Below, piece by piece: positions 47,502 through 56,251 of a stretch of DNA of 64,000 nucleotides. Numbering within the stretch: the first letter of the stretch is position 1; each line of letters begins with the position of its first letter. A model generated the notes under the pieces. That model worked only from the letters and a program-made list of their open reading frames with translations. It was not told the DNA's origin and ran no database searches. The position numbers and the translations under genes were made by a program. The stretch is from Hyphomicrobiales bacterium (lineage in GTDB: Bacteria; Pseudomonadota; Alphaproteobacteria; Rhizobiales; Beijerinckiaceae): contig JAGXAN010000004.1 in assembly GCA_019075865.1 (NCBI GenBank), positions 271,523 to 335,522 on the forward strand. Direction: 5' to 3'.

Positions 47502-48382
47502 TCAACCTCTGGCAGCCAGTCCATATCTCATTTGCATTTGATCTGTTCACCGCTTTTCTGCTGGGGATCGTTCACGGCATCACACCCGATGAGCACACCT
47601 GGCCCATCACTTTTTCCTATGCGGTGGGCGGTTATTCACGCCGTGAGGGCATGCGCTCCGCCTTTCTGTTTTCTTTGAGTTTCACCGCGCAGCGCGCGCT
47701 GGCATGCGAACTCGCCTATCTCGGCTTTGGGCATTTCTTCACAAACCCGGCGATGGAGACAGGCATATATATTCTGGTCGGCATTGTCATGACCATTTCG
47801 GGCCTCATGATTTCGCGTGGCAGGCTTGCACCGCATCTGCATTTCAATATATTCCGCAAAACGGTCACGGGCGCCGCCGTTGCCGGCCAACTCGATCTGG
47901 CCGAAGCGCGTCCATGGATGCCGCTGCTGCATGGCATGATCGCCGGTTGGGGCTTCGGGGCATTTGCTATAGTGCTCTATACGGTGCTGGCACCGGCTAT
48001 GCCGTCCGCCTCCGTCGCATTTTTGCCAGGAGTGATGTTTGGCATTGGCACCATGGTCACGCAGATGCTGATCGGCTCGTTCGTGGGTATGTTCGTCGCC
48101 CGCCAGAATCTGCCACAGGCATGGATTCGCAAGATTGCCCTGGTGACGGCCTCACGCACTTTGCTATGGGGCGGCATAGGCCTTTCATTGATCGGAATCT
48201 TGAAGATATTCGCGCCTCGTATCGCCGATTTATCGATCTCTACCGGCCTGCATGTCCACAATCTGGACACCATAGACCTGTCGCTCGTGGTGCTGGTCTT
48301 GAGCGTTTTTGGAATTGGCGTCGGAGGCCTGTTTGTCGAAATGCGCGGCCTGCGCCGAAGCTTGAAAGCCCACGAAATCTAA
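47498..48382 (+). CDS. Metal transporter-like membrane protein (NicO/UreH-related)
   Basis: A 294-residue inner-membrane protein with about seven hydrophobic segments. The start is GTG at 47498, overlapping the fur stop, with CGGAG eight bases upstream. The first helix carries GIVHGITPDEHTWPI, similar to the HGxDxDH signature by which NiCoT/RcnA-type carriers bind Ni or Co, but with an extra Glu. Pairs of His occur later (HLHFN). Likely moves a transition metal. The metal is not known, and the direction could be uptake or efflux. Its tie to a Fur-family gene and a palindrome implies metal-dependent repression. Confidence 0.75.
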   Translation: MINLWQPVHISFAFDLFTAFLLGIVHGITPDEHTWPITFSYAVGGYSRREGMRSAFLFSLSFTAQRALACELAYLGFGHFFTNPAMETGIYILVGIVMTISGLMISRGRLAPHLHFNIFRKTVTGAAVAGQLDLAEARPWMPLLHGMIAGWGFGAFAIVLYTVLAPAMPSASVAFLPGVMFGIGTMVTQMLIGSFVGMFVARQNLPQAWIRKIALVTASRTLLWGGIGLSLIGILKIFAPRIADLSISTGLHVHNLDTIDLSLVVLVLSVFGIGVGGLFVEMRGLRRSLKAHEI

Positions 48383-48815
48383 CGACCCCGCGCGCCAGAT
48401 CATTGCAATATATTGCCGGAAATTGGCGTCAAAAAGGTGGATACCATGGCGTAAAGGCGCACAAGCGGGCACAAAAACAAAAAAAGCAGGAACAGCGTTA
48501 CGCTTGCTCCTGCCTTTCTTTTCCGTCCTTGACCGTATCGCCAGAGCTGCCCTGCTTGAGGGCATAACTGGTTCCGTACTAGCGGAACCATACCGTGGCC
48601 AATTCAGCGTCCTCCCGAGACCTGGACTGCGTCGCTGGCGTTTCTGCCGCGGCCTCTTTTTGAAGCAAGAAACGAATAACCCAAAAAAACCGCAATGTCA
48701 CGCATTTTTGTGCAGATTGCCGAGAAAAACAGCAAAAACCGGAACTATTTAGACCATTTGTCAAACACAGGGAATGGTCCTGGAATGGGTTTGATTGCAA
48801 CATTACTAAGCTTGA
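48383..48815. other. Intergenic region between convergent transporter and argC
   Basis: About 430 bp without a credible gene. It contains GCAATATATTGC (a 12-bp palindrome near 48403), an imperfect GCAGGA.../...TCCTGC stem at 48486-48513 followed by CTTTCTTTT, which is a likely terminator of the transporter operon, and a perfect hairpin GGTTCCG/CGGAACC (8 bp including the outer T-A) with a 6-nt loop at 48569-48590. A small RNA cannot be excluded. Confidence 0.5.
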
Positions 48816-49754
48816 TCAATCCTTGTGCAAACCAAGCATCAAATCCATGTTCTGCACAGCGGCTCCCGAAGCGCCTTTGCCCAAATTGTCGAGCCTTGCT
48901 ACCAGCACCAATGGACCGTTTGCCGCATATTCGTACATCCGGATTTCCAGATCATTGGTGCCGTTCAAGGCTTGCGGTTCAAGCCGCCCGCCCTCACCAA
49001 GGGCCTCGATCAGGCGAATGACGCCACCTGCAGGATAATGCACCTTGTAGGCACCCGCAATATCACGCGCCTGCACCCCGCCCAGAGCGCCAAGATCAAG
49101 CGGAATTGAAACCAGCATGCCTTGGGCAAAATTTCCTACCGATGGCACAAACACCGGGGCCCTTTTCAGCCCCGAGTGAACCGTGATTTCCGGCAAATGC
49201 TTATGGATGCGCCCCAGCGCATAAAGTTCAAAGGCGGGCGCGCGCCCGGCTTCATATTCGGCGATCATCGCCTTGCCGCCACCGGTATAACCCGAAACAG
49301 CGTTGATGCTCAGGGCATGGTCAGCCGGAATGAGCCCCGCTTCGACCAGCGGCCGCAGCAGCGCAATGGCCCCGGTGGCATAACAGCCCGGGTTGGACAC
49401 GAGCTGCGCATGCGCAATGGCCGCCGCTTGCCCCGCGGTCAATTCCGGCAAGCCATAGGTCCAGCCAGGCGCAACCCGGTGCGCGGAAGATGCGTCCAGC
49501 AGACGCGGGGCTTGGCCGCCCATATCCGCAACCAGAGCCGCTGTTTCCCGCGCCGCCTCATCCGGCAGGCACAAAATCGCGAGATCGACATTCTCCAGCA
49601 ACCGGCGCTTGGCCTCGGGGTCCTTGCGCAGATGGGCTGCAATGGACACAACCTTGATCTGGCTGCGCGCGCTCAGCCGCTCGGCAATGCCAAGCCCGGT
49701 CGTGCCAGCCTCGCCATCAATAAAGACATGTTTGACAGTGCTGTGAATATTCAT
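48816..49754 (-). CDS. argC: N-acetyl-gamma-glutamyl-phosphate reductase, short type
   Basis: NADPH-dependent step 3 of arginine synthesis. It has 312 residues, the short (type 2) ArgC class of alphaproteobacteria. The NADP loop is [17 protein letters not shown], the catalytic Cys is in [15 protein letters not shown], and [10 protein letters not shown] and the [12 protein letters not shown] block follow. It ends in a C-terminal NMDLMLGL. It is downstream of rpsI (minus strand) but separated from it by a strong terminator, so it has its own promoter. Confidence 0.96.
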   Translation of the reverse strand: MNIHSTVKHVFIDGEAGTTGLGIAERLSARSQIKVVSIAAHLRKDPEAKRRLLENVDLAILCLPDEAARETAALVADMGGQAPRLLDASSAHRVAPGWTYGLPELTAGQAAAIAHAQLVSNPGCYATGAIALLRPLVEAGLIPADHALSINAVSGYTGGGKAMIAEYEAGRAPAFELYALGRIHKHLPEITVHSGLKRAPVFVPSVGNFAQGMLVSIPLDLGALGGVQARDIAGAYKVHYPAGGVIRLIEALGEGGRLEPQALNGTNDLEIRMYEYAANGPLVLVARLDNLGKGASGAAVQNMDLMLGLHKD

Positions 49755-49825
49755 GGTTCAAAGCCTTTTTCTGCGCATTCCCATAGCACATGCGCGGCGC
49801 TGCGTAAAAATCAAAAAAACCGCAC

Positions 49826-49853
49826 AAAAAAGGGCAGCCAAAGCTGCCCTTTT
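49826..49853 (-). terminator. Intrinsic terminator of rplM-rpsI
   Basis: Read on the minus strand: AAAAGGGCAGC, loop TTTG, GCTGCCCTTTT and a further T-run. The 7-bp GC stem is extended by AT pairs. Confidence 0.93.
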
Positions 49854-49875
49854 CCAAAATCCAAATCCGAAACGC

Positions 49876-50355
49876 TTAGCGCTTGGAGAACTGGAAGCTG
49901 CGGCGGGCTTTCTTCTTGCCGTATTTTTTACGCTCGACCACGCGGCTGTCGCGCGTCAGGAAGCCTTCACGCTTGAGGGCAGGGCGCAGCAATGGTTCAA
50001 AATGGGTGAGTGCCTTGGCAAGGCCGTGACGCACGGCACCAGCTTGACCCGAGAGACCGCCACCGGCGACCGAAACAATCACGTCATACTGGGTGGAGCG
50101 TTGCGCGATCACCAGCGGTTGCTGCAAGATCATGCGCAGCACCGGGCGCGCGAAATAAACGTCCATGGTGCGATCGTTGACGGTGACCTTGCCAGAACCT
50201 GGCTTGATCCAGACGCGGGCAACCGCATTCTTGCGCTTGCCGGTAGCATAGGCGCGTCCATACTTGTCGAGCTTCTGCACGTAGTGGGGCGCTTCGGCGA
50301 CCGCATCCGGGGTGGCGCTTTTCAAATCAGCGAGAGAGGAGAGGCTATCGGCCAT
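49876..50355 (-). CDS. rpsI: 30S ribosomal protein S9
   Basis: A small-subunit protein that contacts P-site tRNA through its C-terminal tail. It has 159 residues, including the alphaproteobacterial N-terminal extension before [19 protein letters not shown]. The family core [19 protein letters not shown] and the basic end [17 protein letters not shown] are present. The ATG at 50355 has GGAG upstream and sits 1 bp after the rplM stop. Confidence 0.97.
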   Translation of the reverse strand: MADSLSSLADLKSATPDAVAEAPHYVQKLDKYGRAYATGKRKNAVARVWIKPGSGKVTVNDRTMDVYFARPVLRMILQQPLVIAQRSTQYDVIVSVAGGGLSGQAGAVRHGLAKALTHFEPLLRPALKREGFLTRDSRVVERKKYGKKKARRSFQFSKR

Positions 50356-50356
50356 T

Positions 50357-50830
50357 TTATGCGCTCCGCGCGTTTTTCGGGTTGAGGGCGGCGACGTCGA
50401 GCGTCGCGGGTGTCTGGGCAGAATGCGGGTGCTCGCTGCCCTTGTAGACGCGCAGATTGCCAAATTGCTGGCGGCCTAACGGGCCACGGGGCAACATGCG
50501 CTGAACGGCTTTCTCAACCACGCGCTCCGGAAAGCGACCGTCCAGAATAAATTCGGCACTTCGCTCCTTGATACCACCCGGAAAACCGGTGTGATGATAA
50601 TAAACCTTCTGCTCGCGCTTGCGACCGGTGAAAACCACTTTTTCAGCGTTGATGACGATGACATTGTCACCGCAATCCATATGCGCTGTGAAAGTAGGCT
50701 TGTGCTTGCCACACAACCGCAGGGCGATCAATGTCGCCAGACGCCCGACCACGAGGCCCTCGGCATCAATCAAAATCCATTTTTTATCGATATCGGCCTC
50801 TTTGGCCGAAAAAGTCTTATTGCCAAACAT
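50357..50830 (-). CDS. rplM: 50S ribosomal protein L13
   Basis: An early-assembly large-subunit protein. The ATG at 50830 gives 157 residues, near the usual 154; an ATG at 50857 would add nine residues. Family blocks: [51 protein letters not shown] and the [20 protein letters not shown] motif. It is the first gene of the rplM-rpsI operon. Confidence 0.96.
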   Translation of the reverse strand: MFGNKTFSAKEADIDKKWILIDAEGLVVGRLATLIALRLCGKHKPTFTAHMDCGDNVIVINAEKVVFTGRKREQKVYYHHTGFPGGIKERSAEFILDGRFPERVVEKAVQRMLPRGPLGRQQFGNLRVYKGSEHPHSAQTPATLDVAALNPKNARSA

Positions 50831-50904
50831 ATTGAGCTCATTGAGTTCGGTTTTCATGACATAAGCACACCAGCACGCAAATGCCGACAACTTATCTGGA
50901 TGGC

Positions 50905-50933
50905 GGTTTAGGCGAGACCGCGTCTCTTGTCAA
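50905..50933 (-). promoter_or_regulatory. Promoter of rplM-rpsI
   Basis: On the minus strand a perfect TTGACA (50933-50928), a 17-bp spacer and TAAACC (50910-50905) lie about 75 bp upstream of rplM. The spacer contains the palindrome GAGAC-GCG-GTCTC, which could be a protein or stringent-response site. Confidence 0.5.
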
Positions 50934-50988
50934 CGACTAATTAGCCCTGTGTCAACAAATGCAATAAATTCAATAGTTTATATGGTGC

Positions 50989-51002
50989 GGTATTATAATA
51001 CC
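50989..51002. promoter_or_regulatory. 14-bp perfect palindrome upstream of hom
   Basis: GGTATTATAATACC is a perfect palindrome whose centre (ATTATAAT) resembles a -10. It is about 115 bp before the hom start and between the divergent rplM and hom promoters. Possible operator; regulator unknown. Confidence 0.4.
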
Positions 51003-51114
51003 ACAAAAACCATCCGACGAACTTGCTACCTGTTCGAGGCATCGTTCTTGCTTGGATGGATAAAATCAGGCACAAGCGGCGAAGATTTTGCAATCACAGG
51101 CACGGGACATTGGA

Positions 51115-52419
51115 ATGGCGCAACTAATTCGAATCGGCATTGCAGGACTGGGCACCGTTGGGGCGGCGGTGCTGCGGATTCTGGCCGAGCATTCGAACCA
51201 ATTGGAGCTGCGCGCCGGCCAGAAGCTGGTGGTCACCGGCGTCAGCGCCCGAAACCGCACCAAGGATCGCGGCGTCGATATTTCTGCGCTGCAATGGTTT
51301 GATGACCCCGTCGCGCTCGCCCGCTCGCCCGACATTGATCTTTTCGTTGAATTGATCGGCGGCGAGAATGGCCCGGCGCTGGCCGCCGTGACCGCTGCGC
51401 TGCAATCGGGTAAATCGGTCGTCACCGCCAACAAAGCCTTGCTGGCAGGGCATGGCATGATGCTGGCCGCACTGGCCGAGGCCAATAATGTCTGCATCGG
51501 GTTTGAGGCGGCCGTCGCCGGTGGCATTCCGGCGATCAAAGTGCTGCGCGAGGCGCTTGCCGGCAACAACATCACCCGGGTTTCCGGTATTTTGAACGGC
51601 ACCTGCAATTACATTTTGTCGCGCATGGAAAACGAAGGTCTCAGCTTTGCCGATTGCCTGCGCGAGGCGCAAAAGCTGGGCTATGCGGAATCAGACCCAA
51701 CCTTTGACATTGGTGGCTTTGATACAGCCCATAAACTCGCTTTGCTCACCACATTGGCCTTTGGTGTAGGCATTGACCGCGATGCCATCCATATCGAGGG
51801 CATCGAATCCATCACGCTGTCGGACATTCGCGCCGCCGAAGAATTGGGCTTTCGCATCAAGCTGCTGGGCGTTGCCGAGCGCACGTCGCGCGGCATCGAG
51901 CAGCGGGTGCACCCAACCATGGTTGCCAAATCCTCCACGCTCGCGCAGGTGATGGGCGTCCTCAACGCGGTGAGCATTGATGCGGACAATGTCGGGCGCA
52001 TCACTTTGTCAGGGCCGGGGGCAGGGGGTGCCGCCACAGCCTCCTCCGTGGTCAGCGACCTCACCGATCTGGCGGCAGGCACCACCCAAAAGCCCCTGGG
52101 GCTACCGGTTGCCAGCCTCGCCACCGCGGTGCACATGGAAATGCAACGCCATGAAGGCGGCTATTATATTCGCCTCAACGTGCAAGATCGACCCGGCGCA
52201 GTTGCAGCCATTGCCACCCGCATGGCCGAGCGCCAGATTTCCATGGAAAGCATTGTGCAGCGCCATTCGGGCCCGCGTCTGGCCGCCAGCGGTCCCGTGC
52301 CCGTGGTGTTGATTACCTATGCGACCTCGGAAAATCTGGTGCGGGAAGCACTGGAGCAGGTGGAGCGTGATGGCTTCCTCGACGAAAAGCCGCAAATCTT
52401 TCGTATCGAGCGCGAATAG
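51115..52419 (+). CDS. hom: Homoserine dehydrogenase
   Basis: NAD(P)H-dependent step leading to threonine and methionine. It has 434 residues. The nucleotide loop is GIAGLGTVGAAVLRIL, the catalytic regions are ASVVTANKALLAGHG-like and FEAAVAGGIPAIKVL, and the NGTCNYILSRME and ESDPTFDIGGFDTAHKL blocks are complete. A C-terminal ACT domain (about 350-430) gives threonine feedback. The ATG at 51115 follows GGACATTGGA. It is monocistronic and followed by tRNA-Glu. Confidence 0.96.
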   Translation: MAQLIRIGIAGLGTVGAAVLRILAEHSNQLELRAGQKLVVTGVSARNRTKDRGVDISALQWFDDPVALARSPDIDLFVELIGGENGPALAAVTAALQSGKSVVTANKALLAGHGMMLAALAEANNVCIGFEAAVAGGIPAIKVLREALAGNNITRVSGILNGTCNYILSRMENEGLSFADCLREAQKLGYAESDPTFDIGGFDTAHKLALLTTLAFGVGIDRDAIHIEGIESITLSDIRAAEELGFRIKLLGVAERTSRGIEQRVHPTMVAKSSTLAQVMGVLNAVSIDADNVGRITLSGPGAGGAATASSVVSDLTDLAAGTTQKPLGLPVASLATAVHMEMQRHEGGYYIRLNVQDRPGAVAAIATRMAERQISMESIVQRHSGPRLAASGPVPVVLITYATSENLVREALEQVERDGFLDEKPQIFRIERE

Positions 52420-52484
52420 CGCCCGGCATTTCCAAGCGTCACAGGAATTTATCCACTTTGTTTGAAAAAGTTCATGAGGTCGGC

Positions 52485-52513
52485 TTGCAACTCCGCGCAA
52501 GCGGCCCTATACC
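52485..52513 (+). promoter_or_regulatory. Promoter of tRNA-Glu
   Basis: TTGCAA (52485-52490), a 17-bp spacer and TATACC (52508-52513) end 13 bp before the tRNA. The -35 hexamer and spacer match the tRNA-Pro promoter. Confidence 0.65.
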
Positions 52514-52526
52514 GAGCAAGTCTTTG

Positions 52527-52602
52527 GCGCCCATCGTCTAGAGGCCTAGGACACCGCCCTTTCACGGCGGGAACAGGGGTTCGAACCCCCTTGGGCGCGC
52601 CA
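52527..52602 (+). tRNA. tRNA-Glu (anticodon TTC)
   Basis: Acceptor GCGCCCA/TGGGCGC, D-arm with CGTCTAGAGGCCTAGGACA, anticodon stem CCGCC/GGCGG with loop CTTTCAC, T-arm GGGGTTCGAACCCC, discriminator G and encoded CCA. Confidence 0.97.
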
Positions 52603-52711
52603 TTTCCAAAAGACCAATCCATTAAAAAAGTTGAAAAAATCAATACCCCGCACGGTGCGGAGGCTTATAGGCGTGTTCAGGCCATTCGGTCAGCCGCAGA
52701 TGCGCCATAAA

Positions 52712-53530
52712 TCAGATTGGCTTTGCCTTTTCCAGAATTTTCGCCTCGTTCCACAAATCGTCCATTTCATCCAGCGACACCGAATCAAGCGTGCGACCAC
52801 TATGCCGCACCTGGTTTTCGATATGGCCGAAACGGCGCACGAACTTGGCATTCGCCTGCCGCACGCTGCGCTCTGGATCTACATGGAGATGGCGCGCGAG
52901 ATTGGCGATCACGAACAATAAATCGCCGATTTCCTCTTCCATATCTGCTTGATCCGCAGGCAAGGCAACCGCACGATCCAGCACTTCGGCAATTTCATCG
53001 GTCTCTTCACGAATCTTGTCGAGCACCAACCGCGCATTGGCCCAGTCAAAACCAACCTTGGCGGCGCGATCCTGCAACTTTACCGCCCGCGTCAGCCCTG
53101 GCAGCGGCACCGGCACATCCGCGAGGATACTGGTGGGCTGCGGCTTTCCCGCTTTTTCCGCCTGCTTGATGCTTTGCCAATTGCGCTCGACATCCTGGGG
53201 CGAAACACCGCTCAAATCCCCGAAAACATGCGGGTGACGACGGATCATTTTGGCATTGATTGCCGCCACCACATCGCCAAATTCAAACAGGCCACGCTCG
53301 CTGGCCATTTGCGAATGAAACACCACCTGGAGCAACAAATCGCCCAATTCATCGACCAGATCGGGCATGTCGCCGCGCTCGATCGCATCCACCACTTCAT
53401 AGGCTTCCTCGATCGTGTAGCGGGCTATGCTGGCAAAATCCTGCGCAATGTCCCACGGACAACCGGATTTGGGATCACGTAGCGCCGCCATAATCTTGAG
53501 CAAACTGGCAATATCGCGGTCAGGCAACAT
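52712..53530 (-). CDS. mazG: Nucleoside triphosphate pyrophosphohydrolase MazG
   Basis: Hydrolyses NTPs/dNTPs to monophosphates. It has 272 residues with the two tandem MazG domains: the first has GCPWDIAQDFASIARYTIEEAYEVVDAI and DELGDLLLQVVFHS, the second has EIGDLLFVIANLARHLHVDPE with the EExxD-type metal residues. The ATG at 53530 was chosen over a TTG farther upstream. A monocistronic gene on the minus strand, located right before tRNA-Glu (tail to tail). Confidence 0.95.
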   Translation of the reverse strand: MLPDRDIASLLKIMAALRDPKSGCPWDIAQDFASIARYTIEEAYEVVDAIERGDMPDLVDELGDLLLQVVFHSQMASERGLFEFGDVVAAINAKMIRRHPHVFGDLSGVSPQDVERNWQSIKQAEKAGKPQPTSILADVPVPLPGLTRAVKLQDRAAKVGFDWANARLVLDKIREETDEIAEVLDRAVALPADQADMEEEIGDLLFVIANLARHLHVDPERSVRQANAKFVRRFGHIENQVRHSGRTLDSVSLDEMDDLWNEAKILEKAKPI

Positions 53531-53574
53531 TTCATCACGCCTCGAAATCAGGGGGTCTTGGCGCAAGCGCCCAT

Positions 53575-53606
53575 AAAAAAAGCGGGCAGGGGTTACCCTG
53601 CTCGCT
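53575..53606 (-). terminator. Intrinsic terminator of the cold-shock gene
   Basis: Read on the minus strand, AGCGAGCAGGG and CCCTGCCCGCT pair over 11 positions (one wobble) around a 4-nt loop, followed by seven Ts. Confidence 0.93.
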
Positions 53607-53632
53607 TCAAAATCAAACCAATACGCCAGAGC

Positions 53633-54298
53633 TTAGTCAAGCTGCAACGAAAGAGCCTCGCGACCCTTGGGGGTATCGACAACCCGCATCGACACCGCCT
53701 GGCCTTCAGCCAGATGGTTGATGCCGGATGCGCCGAGCACGGAAATATGCACGAACACGTCCTTGCCGCCGTCGTTGCTCTGCACGAAGCCAAAGCCTTT
53801 ACCGTCGTCAAACCACTTGACCTTGCCGGTGATTTCCACCGCAGTCGAAGGATCTGGCGCACGGCGCGCGGGGCGTGGCGAGTCAAAGGTGCGCGGGGCA
53901 GGTGCACGCTCGGCAGCGCCGGACGTATCCACTTCCAGCACGCGCGTAACCTGCGCGCCCTTCATGCCTGTTCCAACCTGCACTTTCAGCTTGGCACCGG
54001 GCGGCACGGTTTCATAACCGGCCGACTGCAACGCGCCAATGTGCAAGAATGCATCGCCCGCGCCATTGCCCAGTTCGACAAAGCCAAAGCCCTTGTCGCC
54101 CTTGAACCACTTCACAACAGCATCAACCGCTGGTGCCGAAGAGGCCATGGGAGCAGCAGCACTCATGCCACCGCCAAAATCATTGTTTCCACCAAATGAA
54201 CCGCGTGATGGTCTCGTGGAACGTGGCTCGTAAGGGGATGGCCCATCATCATCAAAGCCACGCTTTTTCGGTCCCCGGAAGTCTCTACCTTTGCTCAT
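53633..54298 (-). CDS. Two-domain cold-shock protein
   Basis: A 221-residue RNA-binding protein with two cold-shock domains, about 58-125 (VDAVVKWFKGDKGFGFVELGN) and about 152-221 (ITGKVKWFDDGKGFGFVQSN), each keeping RNP1-like KGFGFV and RNP2-like VFVHIS or AFLHIG. A Gly/Ser-rich basic N-terminal tail (SKGRDFRGPKKRG...) precedes them. The double form with an extra tail is common in alphaproteobacteria, where it acts in RNA metabolism and stationary phase or cold. AGGAAAAC precedes the ATG. Its leader is long. Confidence 0.94.
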   Translation of the reverse strand: MSKGRDFRGPKKRGFDDDGPSPYEPRSTRPSRGSFGGNNDFGGGMSAAAPMASSAPAVDAVVKWFKGDKGFGFVELGNGAGDAFLHIGALQSAGYETVPPGAKLKVQVGTGMKGAQVTRVLEVDTSGAAERAPAPRTFDSPRPARRAPDPSTAVEITGKVKWFDDGKGFGFVQSNDGGKDVFVHISVLGASGINHLAEGQAVSMRVVDTPKGREALSLQLD

Positions 54299-54659
54299 GT
54301 TTTCCTGCTCGTCCGCCAGTAAGTATCCTGATTGCCCCACGTGACTTACCGGGAGCCATAAATCCCTCAGCAAAAGCCGCGTCCGGTGTTCTGGCTGCTG
54401 GCCAAAACCTTGCGATCCCAAATAAAGGCCTATAAGCATCTATTCAAAATCACTGTAATTCATAGCAGGGTTTTTTTTGCTTTGCCAGCGTTTTGCCACA
54501 AAGTTCAAAAATCTTTTTGCGACATGCAAAGCCCCGAAGATAATCCGCCAACAGCAATTCACTTGCGCGGCCTCAAAACCCCCGAATCAACCACAGGGGA
54601 GAGCCGGGAAGCCGCGCCACCAGCCTAATATCAAATTCGCATAATCAATATTATGGAAC
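54299..54659. other. Leader/promoter region of the cold-shock gene and 3' flank of the metallo-hydrolase
   Basis: About 360 bp without a gene. It is T- and A-rich in the middle (a TTTTTTTT run near 54471 on the plus strand). On the minus strand TTGAAT, 17 bp and TATTTG (about 54444-54416) form a possible weak promoter. A long leader is expected for cold-shock mRNAs. No clear hairpin is seen. Confidence 0.4.
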
Positions 54660-55460
54660 CTAAACGCGAAACGTCATGCCGTCATAGGCAGGCACGATAT
54701 GGCTCGGCAATTCCCGGCAAAGGCTTTCATAATCAAGGTCATTGTGCAGATTGGTCAATATCGCCCGCTTGGGCTTCCATTTCTCAATATGCGCCAAGGC
54801 GTCGCTCAACGAAAAATGGCTGGGATGGCTGTGCCGGCGCAAGGCGTCGATCACCCACACATCGAGACCTTCCAGATGCACGAGGCTTTCCGGCGGGACG
54901 AATTTGACATCGGGCGTGTAGGCAAAATTGCCAAACCGGAATCCCAATGCGTCGATCTCGCCGTGGTTGAGGCGAAACGGCAGCACCTCCAGCGGCCCGC
55001 CAGGCCCGTCGACGGCAAAGGCTTCACCGGCAACCATGCGCTTTTCGTTCAGGAGCGATGGATAAAGACTGCCAGGCGGGGTCTTGAATATATAGCCAAA
55101 GCCGCGCTGTATGACCGCCGAGGTATCGGCGTCCATATAGGCATCCATGCGGTTACGATTGTGGATGACCAATGCGCGCACATCATCCATGCCGTGGATG
55201 TGGTCTGCATGCGAATGGGAGAGCAATATGGCGTCCAGCCGCGACACATTCGCTTCCAGCAATTGCACGCGCATGTCCGGCGATGTATCGACCAGAACCT
55301 GCGTCATACCCTCATGGCCAGGTGCCTTGTGCTGCAGATAGATCGAACAGCGACGCCGTGCATTTTTGGGATTGTGCGGATCACAAAGCCCCCAGCCCCC
55401 GCCCAGACGCGGCACCCCGCCCGACGAACCGCAACCCAATATCCTTACGGTAAGGCTCAT
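54660..55460 (-). CDS. Metallo-beta-lactamase-fold hydrolase (PhnP-like)
   Basis: A 266-residue cytoplasmic phosphodiesterase-type protein: LGCGSSGGVPRLGGGWG at the start, LLSHSHADHIHGMDDVR with the dizinc residues, and late VWVIDALRRHSHPSHFSL. The group includes PhnP (cyclic phosphate phosphodiesterase), but no phn genes are near, so the substrate here is open. It starts with ATGA overlapping the tatD stop, with GAGG upstream. It is the third gene of the metG-tatD unit, a conserved alphaproteobacterial trio. Confidence 0.93.
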   Translation of the reverse strand: MSLTVRILGCGSSGGVPRLGGGWGLCDPHNPKNARRRCSIYLQHKAPGHEGMTQVLVDTSPDMRVQLLEANVSRLDAILLSHSHADHIHGMDDVRALVIHNRNRMDAYMDADTSAVIQRGFGYIFKTPPGSLYPSLLNEKRMVAGEAFAVDGPGGPLEVLPFRLNHGEIDALGFRFGNFAYTPDVKFVPPESLVHLEGLDVWVIDALRRHSHPSHFSLSDALAHIEKWKPKRAILTNLHNDLDYESLCRELPSHIVPAYDGMTFRV

Positions 55461-56251
55461 AAACGATCCTCGAAATCCTGCAATTTTGAAAACAGCTGCA
55501 TCGTGTTGGCGCGGGTTGCATCGGCCAATTGCGACTCGCTCAGGCCCTTGATGGCTGCCAGCACCTTGGCTGTATCGGCCACAAAGGCCGGTTCATTGCG
55601 CTTGCCGCGATGCGGCGCCGGCGCCAAAAACGGCGCATCGGTTTCCACCAACAGCCGATCCAACGGCACATCTGCCGCAATATCGCGCAGATTTTGGGAG
55701 TTCTTGAAGGTCAAAACGCCGGAAAACGAGATAGACAGGCCAAGCTCCAGCCCGGTTTGCGCCAGCTTGGCTGAAGCCGTGAAGCAATGCAGAACCGCTT
55801 TGAAGGCCCCCTGCTCCATTTCCTCTTTTAATATGGCACCCACATCCTCATCCGCATCACGCGCGTGAATGACCAAGGGCAGGCCGCTTTGGCGCGCCGC
55901 CGCAATATGGGTGCGAAACACGCGATGCGCCCTGGGCCTCGGCACGTGGTCATAGTGGTAATCAAGCCCGGCCTCGCCAAGCCCGACGCAGCGCGGATGC
56001 CGGGCAATTTCCAGCAATTGCGCAACACTGGCCTCCTCCTCCTCATGTGCATGATTTGGATGGGTGCCAATGGTAAAAAACACGCCCCTGTGCGCTTCAG
56101 CGAGGGCGCGATACGCCGCATGTTTCTCCACCATCGTCGAAATGGTAATCACCCGCTCTACCCCAGCGGCCCGCGCCCGCGCCAAAATCGGGTCGATTTC
56201 CTCGGCAAAAGCTGGAAAATCCAGGTGACAATGACTGTCAATCAAACTCAA
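55457..56251 (-). CDS. tatD: TatD family deoxyribonuclease
   Basis: A metal-dependent hydrolase of 264 residues with exonuclease activity known for relatives. Family blocks [48 protein letters not shown] and [11 protein letters not shown] carry the metal ligands. The start is TTG at 56251 with GGAGG seven bases upstream, overlapping the metG stop as TTGA. It is the second gene of the metG-tatD-hydrolase operon. Confidence 0.94.
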   Translation of the reverse strand: MSLIDSHCHLDFPAFAEEIDPILARARAAGVERVITISTMVEKHAAYRALAEAHRGVFFTIGTHPNHAHEEEEASVAQLLEIARHPRCVGLGEAGLDYHYDHVPRPRAHRVFRTHIAAARQSGLPLVIHARDADEDVGAILKEEMEQGAFKAVLHCFTASAKLAQTGLELGLSISFSGVLTFKNSQNLRDIAADVPLDRLLVETDAPFLAPAPHRGKRNEPAFVADTAKVLAAIKGLSESQLADATRANTMQLFSKLQDFEDRL

